The notes under the pieces: model-generated | The model's database searches: none | What the model was told of the DNA's origin: nothing | What the model saw: only the letters and a program-made list of their open reading frames with translations | Program-made: the position numbers and the translations under genes | Origin: Flavobacterium taihuense | GTDB taxonomy: Bacteria > Bacteroidota > Bacteroidia > Flavobacteriales > Flavobacteriaceae | Reading direction: 5' to 3' | Assembly: GCF_019351435.1 (NCBI RefSeq) | Contig: NZ_JAHWYN010000013.1 | Location: 57,141 to 121,140 of the forward strand | DNA length: 64,000 nt | Part shown: positions 62,183-64,000 of the stretch, in pieces | Layout: every line of letters starts with the position of its first letter | Numbering within the stretch: position 1 is the first letter of the stretch

Positions 62183-63421
62183 ATGAAAGCAGCTACTACA
62201 ACATTCGGGGTACTTTTTTACCTAAAGATACAAAAAACCACGACGCAAGGTTCGGCTCCTATCTGTGCTAGGGTAACGGTAAACGGAAAGCGAACCGAGA
62301 TTTCAATAAAGCGATCAGTTAACGCAAATGAATGGGATGAAAGAAAAGGCATGGCCAAGGGAAGTCGTAAAGAAACAATTGAACTCAACATGTTCCTTAA
62401 TCAGTTCAAGGCAAAGATTATAAATACGTATCAGCAGATGGTTCTGACTGATGTACCAATTGATGGCCCTGCAATCCGCGATAAAGTATTGGGAATAGAC
62501 CACCTGGCTCCCACATTAGTATCACTAATGGAATATCATAATGAGCAGCAACTACATAAGCTTGCTCCTGGAACTATGAAGAACTATCATACCACACAGC
62601 GGTATGTAAAAATATTTCTAAAAGAGAAACTATACAGAAATGATATTGTCCTTTCACAGCTTAAATATAAATTCATCTTGGATTTTGAACGCTACCTTTT
62701 TAATTATGTTCCCAAAGACCACCAAAAGCCACTTAACAACAACGGCATTATGAAGCACATTGAACGGTTGCGTAAAATGATAAATATGGCGGTCAAGTTG
62801 GATTGGCTGTCTAAAGATCCATTTACCAGCTTCAAGAAGCATTTTGACAAAGTGGATCGGGAGTCATTGAACAGTAAAGAGCTTACAGCATTAGCTAATA
62901 AAGAGTTTACGATCGAACGGCTGGAGCATGTTCGGGATATGTTCCAGTTTAGCTGCTATACAGGTCTTTCCTATATTGAACTCGCCGAACTGGCTCCAAA
63001 CAAAATTATTACGGGTATAGACGGCGGGCTTTGGATATCAACAAGCAGGGCAAAAACAGATATAAGAATACGGGTACCACTGCTTCCACAGGCTATAGAG
63101 TTAATGGATAAATACAGAGATGATCCAAGAGCTCTGAATAACGGTACAGTTTTTCCTGTAATTTCAAACCAGCGAATGAACGGCTACCTGAAAGAGATTG
63201 CTGACATGTGCGGTATAACAAAAATTCTCACCTTTCATATCGCACGGCATACTTTTGCAACTACCGTTACCCTGAGTAACGGTGTACCAATAGAGAGTGT
63301 ATCAAAGATGCTTGGACATACAAGTATTCGTACCACTCAAATCTATGCTAAGGTAGTTGAACAAAAACTCAGCGAGGATATGCGTAAACTTGAAGAGCGG
63401 ATGTCGACAATCGTGTCCTAA
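62183..63421 (+). CDS. Tyrosine site-specific integrase of the Bacteroidota type
   Basis: The 412-residue protein has an N-terminal arm-binding region (GVLFYLKIQKTTTQGSAPIC, KRTEISIKRSVNANEWDERK), a SAM-like core-binding domain (LMEYHNEQQLHKLAPGTMKN) and a C-terminal catalytic domain. In the latter HIARHTF gives His352 and Arg355, LGHTSIRTTQIYAKV gives His379 and the nucleophile Tyr388, and Lys291 is in SRAKTDIR. The first catalytic Arg is replaced by Ser263 in CYTGLSYIEL, as in IntDOT-like enzymes. GC and codon use look higher than in neighbours, supporting acquisition. Confidence 0.92.
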   Translation: MKAATTTFGVLFYLKIQKTTTQGSAPICARVTVNGKRTEISIKRSVNANEWDERKGMAKGSRKETIELNMFLNQFKAKIINTYQQMVLTDVPIDGPAIRDKVLGIDHLAPTLVSLMEYHNEQQLHKLAPGTMKNYHTTQRYVKIFLKEKLYRNDIVLSQLKYKFILDFERYLFNYVPKDHQKPLNNNGIMKHIERLRKMINMAVKLDWLSKDPFTSFKKHFDKVDRESLNSKELTALANKEFTIERLEHVRDMFQFSCYTGLSYIELAELAPNKIITGIDGGLWISTSRAKTDIRIRVPLLPQAIELMDKYRDDPRALNNGTVFPVISNQRMNGYLKEIADMCGITKILTFHIARHTFATTVTLSNGVPIESVSKMLGHTSIRTTQIYAKVVEQKLSEDMRKLEERMSTIVS

Positions 63422-63887
63422 TATCCCGAATACTATAATTTTTTTATGGGTTCGAACCCCTAATCTTCAACCATAAGAGACAAATTAGAAATATCGCATT
63501 AAATTCAATAGATTTTATTAAAAGATCTGACGAAGACTTGTAAACTTTATAAATAGTCTAAAATTGCACAAATGCTTTAGATTGAAAATACCACCTTTAT
63601 GAGTGGCTATTTCAGAATAGCAAAATCTGCATGCTAACATTTTAAATTAAATGTTTTTTTTCAGTGTTGCTGATCCAGTACAACCTACTGAAGAAGTTGA
63701 CGACAAATTATATTTGAGCCGTAGCTGCGAATAATCAGTTTCACAACCCAACAAAGTGCGACTGATCTTCGAAACATTATATAGAACCTCTTAAACCTTT
63801 TAGAGAGAAAATTTTAGTCAAATTTTCATGTCCTTTTTTATGAAAAGTCAATTTTTGAACTTTGCGTAATTAACTGGAAAAACCGGT
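63422..63887. other. Gene-poor stretch inside the integrated element
   Basis: No full gene is visible. A 27-codon frame (63651-63734, FSVADPVQPTEEVDDKLYL) could be a broken gene remnant. GGGTTCGAACCC (63448-63459) is a perfect 12-base palindrome. The rest is AT-rich. Confidence 0.4.
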
Positions 63888-63990
63888 CAAATTGACCACC
63901 ACTTTCCAGTGTAAATTGACCACCAGTTCCGGAGCAAACTGACCACCACTTTCCAGTTCAAATTGACCACCTAATTTCGGGGTAAATTGA
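63888..63990. mobile_element. Repeated ends of an IS21-family-like insertion sequence (left end only)
   Basis: About five copies of AAATTGACCACC-type units recur every 23-24 bases (anchors at 63889, 63913, 63936, 63960 and 63984), separated by TTCCAG/TTCCGG spacers. Multiple short repeats near the ends are characteristic of IS21-type elements, where they bind the IstA transposase. No istA or istB frame is within the window, so the element would extend to the right. The identity is from resemblance only. Confidence 0.5.
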
Positions 63991-64000
63991 TTATTAAAAA

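Noticed and set aside
63448..63459. GGGTTCGAACCC as a second tRNA 3' end or attR
   Set aside because: It resembles a T-arm, but the flanks do not match the tRNA-Pro acceptor stem, and it lies too close to the integrase to bound an element. It is a simple palindrome.
1..64000. CRISPR arrays and known defence islands
   Set aside because: I saw no regular repeat-spacer array and no restriction, BREX, CBASS, retron or Abi-type gene in the window. The only regular array is the 24-base unit at 63888-63990, which has no unique spacers of CRISPR length.

Overview
This window looks like a chromosomal segment of a Flavobacterium-like member of the Bacteroidota. The evidence is the low GC content, the repeated use of TAnnTTTG promoter elements, A-rich leaders in place of Shine-Dalgarno sites, and many genes typical of Flavobacteriia (a TonB-receptor-like barrel beside a giant TPR protein, MtaB, MeaB, a DUF4870/PadR/PspC/GIN operon, and a Bacteroidota-type tyrosine integrase). 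No database search was possible; product names rest on recognised motifs and family resemblance.

Layout. 1-5.2 kb: a truncated outer-membrane barrel, a PhzF-like enzyme and a 1004-residue TPR protein, all on the minus strand. 5.3-14.8 kb: an FtsE-like ATPase followed by a surface-polysaccharide locus with four glycosyltransferases, a sugar 3,4-ketoisomerase, a left-handed beta-helix transferase, a flippase, a DegT aminotransferase and a FemAB/GNAT-like protein. The ketoisomerase and aminotransferase suggest a dTDP-3-amino-3,6-dideoxyhexose in the product. 15-28.6 kb: housekeeping genes (TRIC channel, SpoU methyltransferase, class C beta-lactamase-like hydrolase, RelA/SpoT, Fur, PurA, NudK, peroxiredoxin, AEC transporter, Rrf2 regulator with its oxidoreductase, MeaB, sugar epimerase). 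28.9-33.7 kb: a tight lipid-glycosylation cassette (GT39, GT2, tandem LAB_N membrane protein, GT39). 33.7-47.8 kb: prohibitin, MATE pump, a small outer-membrane barrel, di-haem peroxidase, PhoX-like lipoprotein, a short-chain dehydrogenase, MtaB, two secreted proteins of unknown function, GNAT and HAD enzymes.

47.8-54.1 kb: a truncated DEAD-box-like protein with an acidic tail, an NtrC-type regulator without a visible DNA-binding domain, a NatAB-like ABC exporter, and a grpE-dnaJ pair. 55.2-60.6 kb: an operon of DUF4870, PadR, PspC, M23 peptidase and GIN/DUF2807 genes that looks like an envelope-stress or adhesion module. 60.7-64 kb: trxB, tRNA-Pro(TGG), and immediately behind the tRNA a tyrosine integrase. 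That is the left edge of an integrated element continuing past the window. The last 110 bases carry about five 24-bp repeats resembling an IS21-family end.

The two observations I consider most worth pursuing are purely sequence-derived. First, intergenic elements at 14943-15056 (minus) and 20745-20860 (plus) share one fold, with paired substitutions in the stems; both lie just downstream of a gene in the same orientation. Second, two promoters (42900-42946 and 55091-55137) share an ACTATGTGAT box at exactly the same distance from TATATTTGCATA. This links the PspC operon to an uncharacterised secreted protein about 12 kb away and suggests a small regulon.
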